DNA from: Paracoccaceae bacterium
Lineage (GTDB): Bacteria > Pseudomonadota > Alphaproteobacteria > Rhodobacterales > Rhodobacteraceae
Length of the DNA stretch: 30,660 bases
Reading direction: 5' to 3'
Assembly: GCA_009920815.1 (NCBI GenBank)
Contig: RFZH01000004.1
Span: forward strand, 1 to 30,660
A model generated the notes under the pieces. That model did no database searches. It was given only the letters and a program-made list of their open reading frames with translations, and was not told the origin of the DNA. Positions 7,366 through 15,917 of this stretch are shown here, piece after piece (position 1 is the first letter of the stretch; every line of letters begins with the position of its first letter). The translations under genes and the position numbers were made by a program.

Positions 7366-7806
7366 TTAACGTTTTCCGAAATCGTCACCGGAAATGACGC
7401 CATCGCCATTGCGATCGGCCATCTCTAACATTGCGGCTGTGGCGTCCATGAATTCCTGTTTTGACACTTGGCCGTCGTTGTTCGCATCGTTAAAGCCCAA
7501 TGACATCGCGTCTTGGATTTTCTTCATCGGGCCTTTGCCATGCCCCTCACCGCCCGCGTTTTCGGCCATATCTGCCGCACGGGCCGCGTCAAAATCAAGG
7601 TATTCGGCGGCATCAATCACGTCATCTTCGTTCGCGTCAAAGGTCGTGAAAATGTCAGTGCGGCGTTCGGTCAAATCGTCGATGCTGACCACACCATCGG
7701 CGTTCAAATCCCAATTTTCGATAAAATGCCCACCTGGTTTACCCTCTGCCATGGCGGCGGTGGATGTGATGGCAAGAACAGCAGCGGCAAGAATGGAATT
7801 TTTCAT
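7366..7806 (-). CDS. Exported EF-hand calcium-binding protein
   Basis: This is a 146-residue periplasmic or secreted protein. A signal peptide (about residues 1-20, ending AAMA before EGKPGG) is followed by four canonical 12-residue EF-hand loops with Asp at position 1 and Asp or Glu at position 12: 33-44, 57-68, 107-118 and 131-142. The loops come as two pairs separated by a Gly/His-rich linker. I chose ATG 7806 because AAAGGA sits seven bases upstream; ATG 7812 is only one base from that site. It has its own terminator and is divergent from the DUF4336 gene. The likely role is Ca2+ binding or buffering in the envelope; the partner is unknown. Confidence 0.88.
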   Translation of the reverse strand: MKNSILAAAVLAITSTAAMAEGKPGGHFIENWDLNADGVVSIDDLTERRTDIFTTFDANEDDVIDAAEYLDFDAARAADMAENAGGEGHGKGPMKKIQDAMSLGFNDANNDGQVSKQEFMDATAAMLEMADRNGDGVISGDDFGKR

Positions 7807-7923
7807 TTTCATTTCCTTTATATATGAAAAACTGAATATATAACGCGCACTAAATTGAATTCCGTCGTTTTAAAAATAATTTTTTCTGATACGCTCATTA
7901 ATATTGCTGGAAAGTTATTTATA

Positions 7924-8607
7924 ATGCTCAATTTAAAAGAAAATATTTACATAATTGATGGTGAAAAAAACAAGGCGGCACTTGGGTTTCATTTTCCGAC
8001 GCGCATGGTTGTCATAAAATTAAGCGATGAAACACTGTTTGTCTGGTCCCCAATCGCGGGCAATGACGCCGTTTTCGATGAGATTGATGCGCTTGGGCCT
8101 GTGGCGCATCTGGTCGCCCCGAACCATTTGCATCACATGCACCTGTCGCACTGGATCGCGCGGTATCCTGACGCGATGGTGTGGTGTGCGCCACGGTTAA
8201 AGGCCAAGCGTCCAGATTTAAAATTTGCGCAGGACTTATCAGATCAGGCGCCAATTGCATGGGCTGGTCAAATCGAGCAGGTGATTTTCCGGAACACGAT
8301 CACGGACGAAGTGGTGTTTTTCCACCGCGCCAGCAACACGATCATTGTGACCGACATCATACAAAGCATGCCGCGGGATTGGTATTCTGGCTGGAGACGC
8401 TGGATTGCACGCATGGATTTGATGACCGAACGGGTGCCATCCATGCCACGCAAATATCGGTTGGGATTTCGGGGAAGCAATCTTGAGGATGCATATCGCA
8501 TTGCCGCGCGATGGCACGTGCAAAACCTGATCATGGCGCATGGTCCAGTTGTTACAGAAAACGCACACAGCGTTTTCAAAAACGCGTTTGCGCCAGTGAT
8601 CGGCTGA
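7924..8607 (+). CDS. DUF4336 domain protein, metallo-beta-lactamase-like fold
   Basis: This is a 227-residue soluble protein resembling the DUF4336 family, which is related to metallo-beta-lactamase-fold hydrolases but poorly characterised. The features are an N-terminal strand-rich region (MVVIKLSDETLFVWSPI), the histidine-rich PNHLHHMHLSHW segment in place of a metal-binding motif, and a later WYSGWRRW stretch. A start at TTG 7855 is possible, but ATG 7924 with GGAAAG nine bases upstream gives the expected N-terminus. The A+T-rich region 7807-7923 presumably holds divergent promoters for this gene and the EF-hand gene. Reaction unknown. Confidence 0.75.
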   Translation: MLNLKENIYIIDGEKNKAALGFHFPTRMVVIKLSDETLFVWSPIAGNDAVFDEIDALGPVAHLVAPNHLHHMHLSHWIARYPDAMVWCAPRLKAKRPDLKFAQDLSDQAPIAWAGQIEQVIFRNTITDEVVFFHRASNTIIVTDIIQSMPRDWYSGWRRWIARMDLMTERVPSMPRKYRLGFRGSNLEDAYRIAARWHVQNLIMAHGPVVTENAHSVFKNAFAPVIG

Positions 8608-8637
8608 TTTTACACGTCGGACATATCAGTAATTTGC

Positions 8638-8666
8638 ACCGACATTATACCGACGTGATACCGACG
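8638..8666 (+). repeat. Three ACCGAC hexamers at exact 11-base spacing
   Basis: ACCGAC starts at 8638, 8649 and 8660, the last two within a 9-base repeat ATACCGACG (8647-8655 and 8658-8666). An inverted copy of the core, CGTCGG, lies at 8615-8620. They fall between two convergent genes, so they are not in an obvious promoter. Confidence 0.7.
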
Positions 8667-8681
8667 CAAAACAGATCAAAA

Positions 8682-8707
8682 AAAATCCCCGCCAAAGCGG
8701 GGATTTT
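8682..8707. terminator. Bidirectional intrinsic terminator between convergent genes
   Basis: AAAATCCCCGC (8682-8692) pairs perfectly with GCGGGGATTTT (8697-8707) over CAAA. The A/T flanks give a U run in either direction, so it can end both the DUF4336 transcript and the FAD-GcvT transcript. Confidence 0.92.
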
Positions 8708-8711
8708 GGGA

Positions 8712-11216
8712 TTATCCGTCGATGCGAATTTTTTCGTTTTTCGGGTCATACGGGCTGTCGACTGTGATTTCGGCGTTCCAAAGTTCACGCAACATTTTGA
8801 CCTGAAGTTTTGTGCCAGGCACCGCCAGGTCAGGTTTGACATAACCCATGCCAATTTGTTTGCCGAACGCCACAGAATAGCCACCCGATGTCAAACGGCC
8901 GACCTTATTGCCGTCCATATCATAAAGTGCTTCTTTGCCCCATGGGTCTGTGTCCGATGGGCCATCAATCAACAATGTGACACATTTCGCGCGAATGCCC
9001 AGCGCTTCCATGGCCTCTTTGCCTTGGAAATCCTTGGACAGGTCAACAAAGCGTGGCAAGTCCGCTTCTAATGGGGTGGCGTCACGACCCAATTCGGTGC
9101 CGAATGCGCGGTACGATTTTTCCTGACGCAACCAGTTTTGCGCACGCGCACCAACCAATTTACCACCGTGTTTTTCCAACGCAGGCATCAGTTGATCGAA
9201 CAGGTAATTCTGCATTTCAATCGGGTGATGCAATTCCCAACCCAATTCACCAGTATAGGCCACGCGGATGGCATTGACAGGGCACATGCCCAATTCGATT
9301 TTGCGTGATGTCAACCATGGGAAACGCTTGTTTGATAATGCGGTTTCCGGGTCTGAGTCTTTGATGATCTCTTTCAAGACATCGCGTGATTTTGGCCCTG
9401 CGATGGCGAATACGCCATATTGCGTGGTGACGTTTTGAATTTCGATATACCCGAATTCCTCGGCCTTATCTTCGGCGCACTTGCGCAGATAATCGGCGTC
9501 GTAATCGGTCCAAGCCCCTGCTGAGACCAGGTAATATTCATTCTCGCCTGTCCGCACGATGGTGTATTCGGTGCGTGTGGTGCCCGCTGGTGTCAACGCA
9601 TAGGTCAGGTTGATGCGACCGACAGATGGCAATTTGTTACAGGTAAACCAATCCAAGAATGCGGTTGCGCCTGGGCCTTTGACCATGTGTTTGGTAAACG
9701 CTGTGGCGTCGATCAAACCTGCGGTTTCGCGAATCGCTTTGGCTTCGTCCACGGCATGTTGCCACCATGCACCCCGACGGAAGCTGCGGCTGTCGTGATC
9801 AAAGCTGTCTGACGCATCAAGTGGCCCGAAATAGTTGGGGCGTTCCCAACCGTTGACCTGACCAAATTGTGCGCCACGCTCTTTTTGACGGTCGTACGCG
9901 GGGGATGTGCGCAATGGACGGCACGCTTCGCGTTCCTCGTCTGGGTGGTGCAGAATAAAGACATGTTCATAGCATTCTTCGTTCTTGCGCGCCGCGTATT
10001 CCGTGGTCATCCAGCTGCCATAGCGTTTTGGATCCAATGAGGCCATGTCAATTTCGGCCTCGCCATTCACCATCATCTGCGCAAGATAATATCCCGTGCC
10101 ACCGGCCGCGGTGATACCAAAACTAAAGCCTTCGGCCAGCCACATGTTGCGCAGACCAGGCGCAGGACCAACCAACGGGTTTCCGTCAGGAGTATAGCAG
10201 ATTGGCCCGTTGAAATCGTCTTTCAAACCAACAGTTTCCGTGGATGGAACACGGTGGATCATGGACATGTATTCTTCTTCAATACGTTCCAGATCCAATG
10301 GGAATAGATCAGCGCGGAAGCTGTCAGGAACGCCATATTCAAATCGCGCAGGTGCGCCGCGTTCGTATGGCCCAAGGATCCAACCGCCGCGTTCTTCGCG
10401 AACATACCATTTCGCATCAGCATCACGCAAAACAGGATGTTCAATACCGCCATTTGCACGGTATTCTTGCAACATTGGATCGGGTTCCGTCACGATGAAT
10501 TGGTGCTCAACCGGGATCGCAGGAATTTTGATTCCCAACAATTTTGCGGTCCGCTGTGCATGGTTGCCCGTCGCGGTCACAACATGTTCGGCGGTGATAA
10601 CGATTTGTTCGTCAGACTGAACAAGGTTGCCACCCTTTTCGACCATCTTTGTACAGGTCACTTTCCATTCGAATCCAGTCCATTCGTATCCGTCGACCTG
10701 CCATTTACGTTCGATCAAAACGCCACGTTGACGTGCGCCTTTGGCCATCGCCATCGTGACGTCAGCTGGGTTGATATATCCGTCTTGCGGGTGATACAGT
10801 GCGCCCTTAAGATCTTCGGTGCGCACCAATGGCCAGCGTTCTTTAATTTCGTTTGGTGTCAGGAATTCATGATAGACGTCCGCCGTTTCCGCAACAGAAG
10901 AATACAGCATGTATTCATCCATGCGCTCTTGCGTCTGAGCCATGCGAAGGTTGCCCACGATATAGAAACCTGCGTTCAGACCTGTTTCTTCTTCCAGCGT
11001 TTTGTAGAAGTCGACGGAATACTTGTGGATGTGAGTTGTCGCATAGGACATGTTGAATAATGGCAACAAACCGGCGGCATGCCATGTGGACCCTGACGTC
11101 AATTCGTCGCGTTCCAACAACATCACATCTTTCCACCCAGCTTTCGCCAAATGGTATGCGATTGACGTCCCAACGGCGCCACCGCCAACAACCAGCGCTT
11201 TTACATGCGTTTTCAT
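8712..11216 (-). CDS. FAD-dependent dehydrogenase with C-terminal GcvT domain (dimethylglycine/sarcosine dehydrogenase family)
   Basis: This is an 834-residue two-part enzyme. The N-terminal half is a DAO-type flavin oxidoreductase with GGGAVG (11-16). The GSTWHAAGL motif follows, whose H46 is at the position used for covalent FAD attachment in dimethylglycine/sarcosine dehydrogenases. A linker domain follows (about 380-440), then a GcvT-like tetrahydrofolate-binding aminomethyltransferase half (about 440-830; GELGWELH is a GcvT signature). The expected role is oxidative N-demethylation of a glycine-betaine breakdown product, passing the one-carbon unit to tetrahydrofolate. The exact substrate is open, because the family is large in marine Rhodobacterales. 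AAGGAG upstream supports ATG 11216. It stands alone between a bidirectional terminator and the divergent mreB. Confidence 0.88.
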   Translation of the reverse strand: MKTHVKALVVGGGAVGTSIAYHLAKAGWKDVMLLERDELTSGSTWHAAGLLPLFNMSYATTHIHKYSVDFYKTLEEETGLNAGFYIVGNLRMAQTQERMDEYMLYSSVAETADVYHEFLTPNEIKERWPLVRTEDLKGALYHPQDGYINPADVTMAMAKGARQRGVLIERKWQVDGYEWTGFEWKVTCTKMVEKGGNLVQSDEQIVITAEHVVTATGNHAQRTAKLLGIKIPAIPVEHQFIVTEPDPMLQEYRANGGIEHPVLRDADAKWYVREERGGWILGPYERGAPARFEYGVPDSFRADLFPLDLERIEEEYMSMIHRVPSTETVGLKDDFNGPICYTPDGNPLVGPAPGLRNMWLAEGFSFGITAAGGTGYYLAQMMVNGEAEIDMASLDPKRYGSWMTTEYAARKNEECYEHVFILHHPDEEREACRPLRTSPAYDRQKERGAQFGQVNGWERPNYFGPLDASDSFDHDSRSFRRGAWWQHAVDEAKAIRETAGLIDATAFTKHMVKGPGATAFLDWFTCNKLPSVGRINLTYALTPAGTTRTEYTIVRTGENEYYLVSAGAWTDYDADYLRKCAEDKAEEFGYIEIQNVTTQYGVFAIAGPKSRDVLKEIIKDSDPETALSNKRFPWLTSRKIELGMCPVNAIRVAYTGELGWELHHPIEMQNYLFDQLMPALEKHGGKLVGARAQNWLRQEKSYRAFGTELGRDATPLEADLPRFVDLSKDFQGKEAMEALGIRAKCVTLLIDGPSDTDPWGKEALYDMDGNKVGRLTSGGYSVAFGKQIGMGYVKPDLAVPGTKLQVKMLRELWNAEITVDSPYDPKNEKIRIDG

Positions 11217-11443
11217 ATTCCGACTCCTTCGGCGAACTTGCTTGATGCCTAATTAACATCTTGTTCAAAAAACGCGAAACACAGCCGACCTAAGAGCGTC
11301 AAAATGCGACAACTCGCTTGTTTCCGCCAAGTGGTTTCGTTTTTTCATATGACCTCTTTCATTGAACGAAAGTGCAGCTTATAAGTCTCATAGCGTCGCA
11401 ATTTCTGTGACTCGTGGGACTTTATCGGGCAGAGGCAAAATTT

Positions 11444-12490
11444 ATGTTTGGGCTATCATCTTTGACAGGCATGTTTTCGCAAGACATGGCAATCGACCTT
11501 GGAACTGCGAATACGCTTGTTTACGTCAAGGGTCGGGGCGTGATTTTGTCTGAACCCTCTGTTGTTGCCTATCACGTCAAAGACGGCGTTAAAAAGGTCT
11601 TGGCCGTCGGTGAAGATGCAAAATTGATGCTGGGCCGCACACCTGGTTCGATCGAAGCCATTCGCCCGATGCGCGACGGTGTGATCGCCGATTTTGATGT
11701 TGCCGAAGAAATGATCAAACACTTTATCCGCAAGGTTCACAAGCGTTCGACATTTTCAAAGCCAAAGATCATCGTTTGTGTTCCACACGGTGCGACGCCT
11801 GTTGAAAAACGTGCCATCCGGCAATCTGTTTTGTCCGCGGGTGCACGCAAGGCAGGCTTGATTGCCGAACCCATCGCGGCAGCCATTGGCGCGGGCATGC
11901 CCATCACCGATCCCACCGGCAACATGGTCGTCGATATCGGCGGCGGTACAACAGAAGTCGCGGTTTTGTCTTTAGGTGACATCGTTTATGCGCGTTCTGT
12001 GCGCGTCGGGGGTGACCGCATGGACGAAGCGATCATCAACTATCTGCGTCGGCAACAGAACCTGTTGGTCGGCGAAAGCACAGCGGAACGTATCAAGACA
12101 TCCATCGGCACAGCCCGTATGCCAAACGATGGCCGCGGCGCATCCATGATGATCCGCGGGCGCGATTTGTTAAATGGCGTTCCGAAGGAAATCGAAATCA
12201 CCCAAGCGCAAATTGCCGAAGCCTTATCTGAACCCGTTCAGCAGATTTGCGAAGCGGTTATGACCGCACTCGAGGTCACGCCACCCGACTTGGCGGCTGA
12301 CATCGTTGATCGCGGCGTAATGCTAACCGGTGGTGGTGCATTGTTGGGCGATCTTGACCTTGCGTTGCGCGAACAAACCGGTCTGGCGGTTTCGATTGCC
12401 GATGAAAGCCTAAACTGCGTTGCCATGGGAACGGGCAAAGCGTTAGAGTATGAAAAACAACTGCGCCACGCCATAGATTATGACAGCTAA
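11444..12490 (+). CDS. mreB: Rod shape-determining protein MreB
   Basis: This is a 348-residue bacterial actin forming membrane-associated filaments that guide lateral wall synthesis. The phosphate-1 motif DLGTAN (18-23), the phosphate-2 motif DIGGGTTEVAV and the adenosine motif TGGGALLGDLD are present. GTG 11414 would add ten residues; ATG 11444 with an AGAGG site gives the family's usual length and N-terminus (MFGLSSLTGMFSQDMAIDLG). It heads the mreBCD-mrdA-rodA operon. The 227-base region 11217-11443 upstream, shared with a divergent gene, must hold both promoters, but I cannot assign -35/-10 boxes confidently. Confidence 0.98.
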   Translation: MFGLSSLTGMFSQDMAIDLGTANTLVYVKGRGVILSEPSVVAYHVKDGVKKVLAVGEDAKLMLGRTPGSIEAIRPMRDGVIADFDVAEEMIKHFIRKVHKRSTFSKPKIIVCVPHGATPVEKRAIRQSVLSAGARKAGLIAEPIAAAIGAGMPITDPTGNMVVDIGGGTTEVAVLSLGDIVYARSVRVGGDRMDEAIINYLRRQQNLLVGESTAERIKTSIGTARMPNDGRGASMMIRGRDLLNGVPKEIEITQAQIAEALSEPVQQICEAVMTALEVTPPDLAADIVDRGVMLTGGGALLGDLDLALREQTGLAVSIADESLNCVAMGTGKALEYEKQLRHAIDYDS

Positions 12491-12518
12491 GGCAAGTGCA
12501 CTCTGATAAGAGGTAGAC

Positions 12519-13436
12519 TTGGCCCAACATCGTGGAAAGCAAGAAGATTATGCAACGCCAATAAGACGCCTTGTTACGGCTGTCCTGGTGATGGTGTTGT
12601 TCGCGATTTTTATTGTATGGCGTATTGACAGCCCACGGGTTGAACGTTTCCGATCACATGTGATTGATCAATACCTGCCCAGTTTTGCATGGGCGATGGC
12701 CCCCTTGACAGGCGCTGCGAATTTGTTGCGTGATTTCCAAAGCTACGCCGCGCTGTATGAACAAAACCAAGAACTGCGTCGCGAACTGCAACAGATGAAA
12801 AGTTGGCGCGAAGCTGCGCTTCAGCTTGAACAAGAAAATGCGCGTTTGCTAGATTTGAATAATCTGCGCCTTGATCCAAAATTCACCCATATATCGGGTA
12901 TTGTCATGGCTGACAGCGGATCGCCTTTTCGGCAATCTGTCTTGTTAAACATTGGACGACAAGACGGCATTCAGGACGGCTGGGCCGCCATGGACGGATT
13001 AGGGCTGGTTGGCCGCATATCAGGTGTGGGAGAACGCACAAGTCGCGTCATCCTTTTGACCGATAGTTACAGCCAAGTTCCTGCAATCATCCAACCTTCA
13101 GGGCAGCGCGCGCTTGTGATTGGCGATAACACGGCCGCCCCACCCATTGATTTCATCGAAGATCCCGATTTGGTCCGCGCGGGGGATCGGGTGGTGACAT
13201 CGGGCGAAGGTGGCGTTCTGCCCCCAGGATTGGTGATCGGGCAACTTGCGCTTGATCCCAACGGACGATTGCGGGTCAGGCTATCTGCTGATTACGAAAG
13301 ATTGGAGTTTTTGCGCGTTTTGCGTAATTATGGGACTGTTCAAATCACCACCCCCGGTGAACTGGTTGTCCCCGAAGAATTGGTAATCGAGGCCCCACAA
13401 AGCCCGCCTGAAAACGAGGCAAGCAGCGATGGATAA
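12519..13436 (+). CDS. mreC: Rod shape-determining protein MreC
   Basis: This is a 305-residue bitopic protein: a short cytoplasmic tail, one membrane helix (about 18-38) and a periplasmic coiled-coil (about 75-115, rich in Glu/Gln/Leu). A beta-barrel domain carrying MADSGSPFRQSVLLN and IQPSGQRALVIGDN follows. It links MreB filaments to PBP2/RodA. The start is TTG 12519 with an AAGAGG site upstream; the next ATG would remove the membrane helix. A proline-rich tail overlaps mreD by 8 bases. Confidence 0.96.
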   Translation: MAQHRGKQEDYATPIRRLVTAVLVMVLFAIFIVWRIDSPRVERFRSHVIDQYLPSFAWAMAPLTGAANLLRDFQSYAALYEQNQELRRELQQMKSWREAALQLEQENARLLDLNNLRLDPKFTHISGIVMADSGSPFRQSVLLNIGRQDGIQDGWAAMDGLGLVGRISGVGERTSRVILLTDSYSQVPAIIQPSGQRALVIGDNTAAPPIDFIEDPDLVRAGDRVVTSGEGGVLPPGLVIGQLALDPNGRLRVRLSADYERLEFLRVLRNYGTVQITTPGELVVPEELVIEAPQSPPENEASSDG

Positions 13437-13974
13437 TTCAACCTCGTCTCGGATTTGGTGGTTTCGTGTGCTTTTTGTCGTTTTGGCAATTAGCTTGATT
13501 TTTCTAAGGCTTCTTCCGCTTGAGACACTTCCAAAAACATGGGCAGGACCGGATCTTTTGCTCGCATTAATTTTTGCATGGAGCGTGCGCAGACCCCAGG
13601 CGATACCGTCCCTGTTGATTGCGATGGTTGTCTTGACCGAAGGCATGATGTTGCACCGTGGACCTGGTCTTCAGGCTGCGCTGGTTGTAACTGCTGCGGC
13701 TTGGTTGAAACTGACTTGGTCCTATAATCCTGATATGTCACCCTTGCGCGAATGGATGATAGTCGCACTTGCGATTGTCGGCGTCATGCTGGCAACGCGA
13801 TTTTTCTTGATCGTATTTTTTGTACCTTTGCCAAGCCTTGGTTTACATTTAAGCCAAATGTTTATGACAATTTTAATCTATCCAGTCGTTGCGGTGTTCT
13901 CCCATTTCATGCTTGGGCTTCGTTCGTTTGGATCAACAGACCCGGATTATGCGCAAACGCGGGGGCGGTCATGA
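13429..13974 (+). CDS. mreD: Rod shape-determining protein MreD
   Basis: This is a 181-residue integral membrane protein with about five or six hydrophobic segments (starting about residue 9, then 43-55, 58-73, 80-93, 108-130 and 140-163). It is the usual size of MreD and sits between mreC and the PBP2 gene, where MreD is expected. It acts with MreC in the elongasome. It overlaps mreC by 8 bases and PBP2 by 4 (ATGA). Sequence conservation in this family is low, so the call leans on position plus topology. Confidence 0.94.
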   Translation: MDNSTSSRIWWFRVLFVVLAISLIFLRLLPLETLPKTWAGPDLLLALIFAWSVRRPQAIPSLLIAMVVLTEGMMLHRGPGLQAALVVTAAAWLKLTWSYNPDMSPLREWMIVALAIVGVMLATRFFLIVFFVPLPSLGLHLSQMFMTILIYPVVAVFSHFMLGLRSFGSTDPDYAQTRGRS

Positions 13975-15917
13975 AACGGACGACGCCAGACTCTGCTTTG
14001 ATTTGGCGCAAGGTTTCGCGCCGCGGCATGTTGGTCGGCGGTCTGCAAATTGGCTTTGGCGCGATGCTGGCGCTTAGGATGCGTCATCTCCAAGTGGATC
14101 AGGCCGATCAATTTAGATTATTGGCAGATGAAAACCGCATCAATGTCCGTCTCATTCCGCCGGCACGCGGAGAAATTTATGATCGAAACGGCGTGATATT
14201 GGCGCAAAACGAACCAAGCTATCGCATAACAATCATCCCCGAAGATGCCGGCGATGTTGATTTGGTTTTGCGCAAGCTATCGCATCTGGTTTATGTCAGC
14301 GAAGAAGACATTGCGCGAACCAAAGCCGAGATCAAGCGTTCTGCCCCATTTTTGCCTGTGACCATTCTAAACAGGGTGACATGGGACGACATTTCACGCG
14401 TCGCAGTGAATGCCCCGTCGCTACCGGGCATTGCGCCCGAAGTGGGGTTGTCACGCCAGTATCCACTTGAAGATCTGTTTGCACATGCGGTTGGTTATGT
14501 CGGCCCCGTCAGCAGTCGCGATCTAGAAAACTCAGATGACCCCGACCCATTGTTGCGCATACCACGCTTTCAAATTGGTAAAGTCGGCATCGAAGCAAAA
14601 TACGAAGAATTGTTGCGTGGTCGTGCAGGTGCCAAACGCGTAGAGGTCAATGCACTAGGACGTGTCATGCGTGAATTGGATCGCCGCGAAGGCACAGCTG
14701 GCGCGAATTTGCAGCTGACCTTAGATGCAAGTTTACAGTCCTATTGCAAGGCGCGGCTCGGTGAAGAAAGCGCTTCGGTGGTCGTAATGGACTGTATAAA
14801 CGGTGAATTATTGGCGATTGCATCCGCGCCAAGTTATGATCCCAACAAATTCGTGCGCGGAATCAGTTATGCCGATTATGGTGCGCTGCGTGATAATGAC
14901 CATCGGCCATTAGCATCTAAAACAGTACAGGACGCGTATCCGCCTGGCTCAACATTCAAAATGGTTACTGCGCTTGCCGCGCTTGAGGCAGGTGTCATAT
15001 CCCCCAATGAAACGGTGTATTGCCCCGGCCACTTTGAAGTGTCGGGTCGAAAATTCCACTGTTGGAAAGGTGGCGGACACGGAAATGTGGATTTGGATAA
15101 GTCACTGCGGGAAAGCTGCGATGTTTATTACTATGATTTAGCCATCAAAGTTGGCATCGAAAATCTGTCGGCAATGGCGCGTCGTCTTGGGTTGGGTGAA
15201 CGGCATGACATTCCAATGTCAGCGGTCACCACGGGTTTAATCCCGTCACGGGAATGGAAACTGGCAAATCGCAACGCCGAATGGGTTGTTGGCGATACCG
15301 TCAATGCGTCGATTGGACAGGGTTTTGTATCCTCTTCTCCTCTGCAATTGGCGGTCATGACTGCGCGGATCGCAACGGGACGGTCACTTGTCCCGAAGCT
15401 GATAAAATCAATTGACGGGGCACCCGCTGGACCAGACATGCCCAGAGAAAGCCTTGGGTTAAACGAAAACAATCTTCGTTTCATTCGTCGTGCGATGTAC
15501 AATGTTACCAATGATCGCCGCGGGACCGCCTATGGATCGCGGATTATCGAAGATGCATTTCGCATGGCCGGAAAAACAGGTACCAGCCAGGTGCGCAACA
15601 TTAGCCAAGCAGAACGCGAACAAGGCGTCACATCAAATGCCGATCTTCCATGGAACCGTCGTGATCACGCACTTTTTGTGGATTTTGCCCCGTTCGATGA
15701 TCCGAGGATCTCGGTGGCGGTTGTGGTTGAACACGGCGGCGCTGGATCATCTGCTGCCGCGCCAATCGCGCGCGACATTACATTACAAGCGCTCTACAAC
15801 GGCGACCCTCCGTTATCGGCCTATCCTTCGAAAGACCGCAATCGCATTGCCAAACAGCAAAAAGATATCCGTGATCTGATGCCCGACCTAAACGCCATTA
15901 AACGGGAACGCGCATGA
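13971..15917 (+). CDS. mrdA: Penicillin-binding protein 2 (elongasome transpeptidase)
   Basis: This is a 648-residue class B PBP that cross-links peptidoglycan during lateral growth. A membrane anchor (about 20-38) is followed by a pedestal domain with PPARGEIYDRNG (63-74) and then the transpeptidase. The catalytic motifs are S327-T-F-K330, S382-C-D384 (the SxD form usual for PBP2) and K535-TGT538. The frame is open back to 13752, but ATG 13971 forms the ATGA overlap with mreD and gives the normal N-terminus. The end overlaps rodA by 4 bases. The C-terminal tail after the transpeptidase is short and charged. Confidence 0.97.
   Translation: MKRTTPDSALIWRKVSRRGMLVGGLQIGFGAMLALRMRHLQVDQADQFRLLADENRINVRLIPPARGEIYDRNGVILAQNEPSYRITIIPEDAGDVDLVLRKLSHLVYVSEEDIARTKAEIKRSAPFLPVTILNRVTWDDISRVAVNAPSLPGIAPEVGLSRQYPLEDLFAHAVGYVGPVSSRDLENSDDPDPLLRIPRFQIGKVGIEAKYEELLRGRAGAKRVEVNALGRVMRELDRREGTAGANLQLTLDASLQSYCKARLGEESASVVVMDCINGELLAIASAPSYDPNKFVRGISYADYGALRDNDHRPLASKTVQDAYPPGSTFKMVTALAALEAGVISPNETVYCPGHFEVSGRKFHCWKGGGHGNVDLDKSLRESCDVYYYDLAIKVGIENLSAMARRLGLGERHDIPMSAVTTGLIPSREWKLANRNAEWVVGDTVNASIGQGFVSSSPLQLAVMTARIATGRSLVPKLIKSIDGAPAGPDMPRESLGLNENNLRFIRRAMYNVTNDRRGTAYGSRIIEDAFRMAGKTGTSQVRNISQAEREQGVTSNADLPWNRRDHALFVDFAPFDDPRISVAVVVEHGGAGSSAAAPIARDITLQALYNGDPPLSAYPSKDRNRIAKQQKDIRDLMPDLNAIKRERA

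Noticed and set aside
8511..9071. Open frame of 186 codons on the plus strand
   Set aside because: It crosses the end of the DUF4336 gene, the bidirectional terminator and the antisense of the FAD-GcvT gene, with no protein-like pattern.
10437..11060. Open frame of 207 codons on the plus strand
   Set aside because: It lies wholly antisense to the FAD-GcvT gene, which has full domain support. The translation shows no recognisable domain.
11217..11443. Specific -35/-10 boxes for mreB and the divergent FAD-GcvT gene
   Set aside because: Partial matches (TTGAAC, TATAAG) do not have suitable spacing, so no promoter is called although both must lie here.
13752..13970. N-terminal extension of PBP2 by 73 codons
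   Set aside because: It is an out-of-frame read of mreD. ATG 13971 gives the normal PBP2 start and the ATGA overlap.
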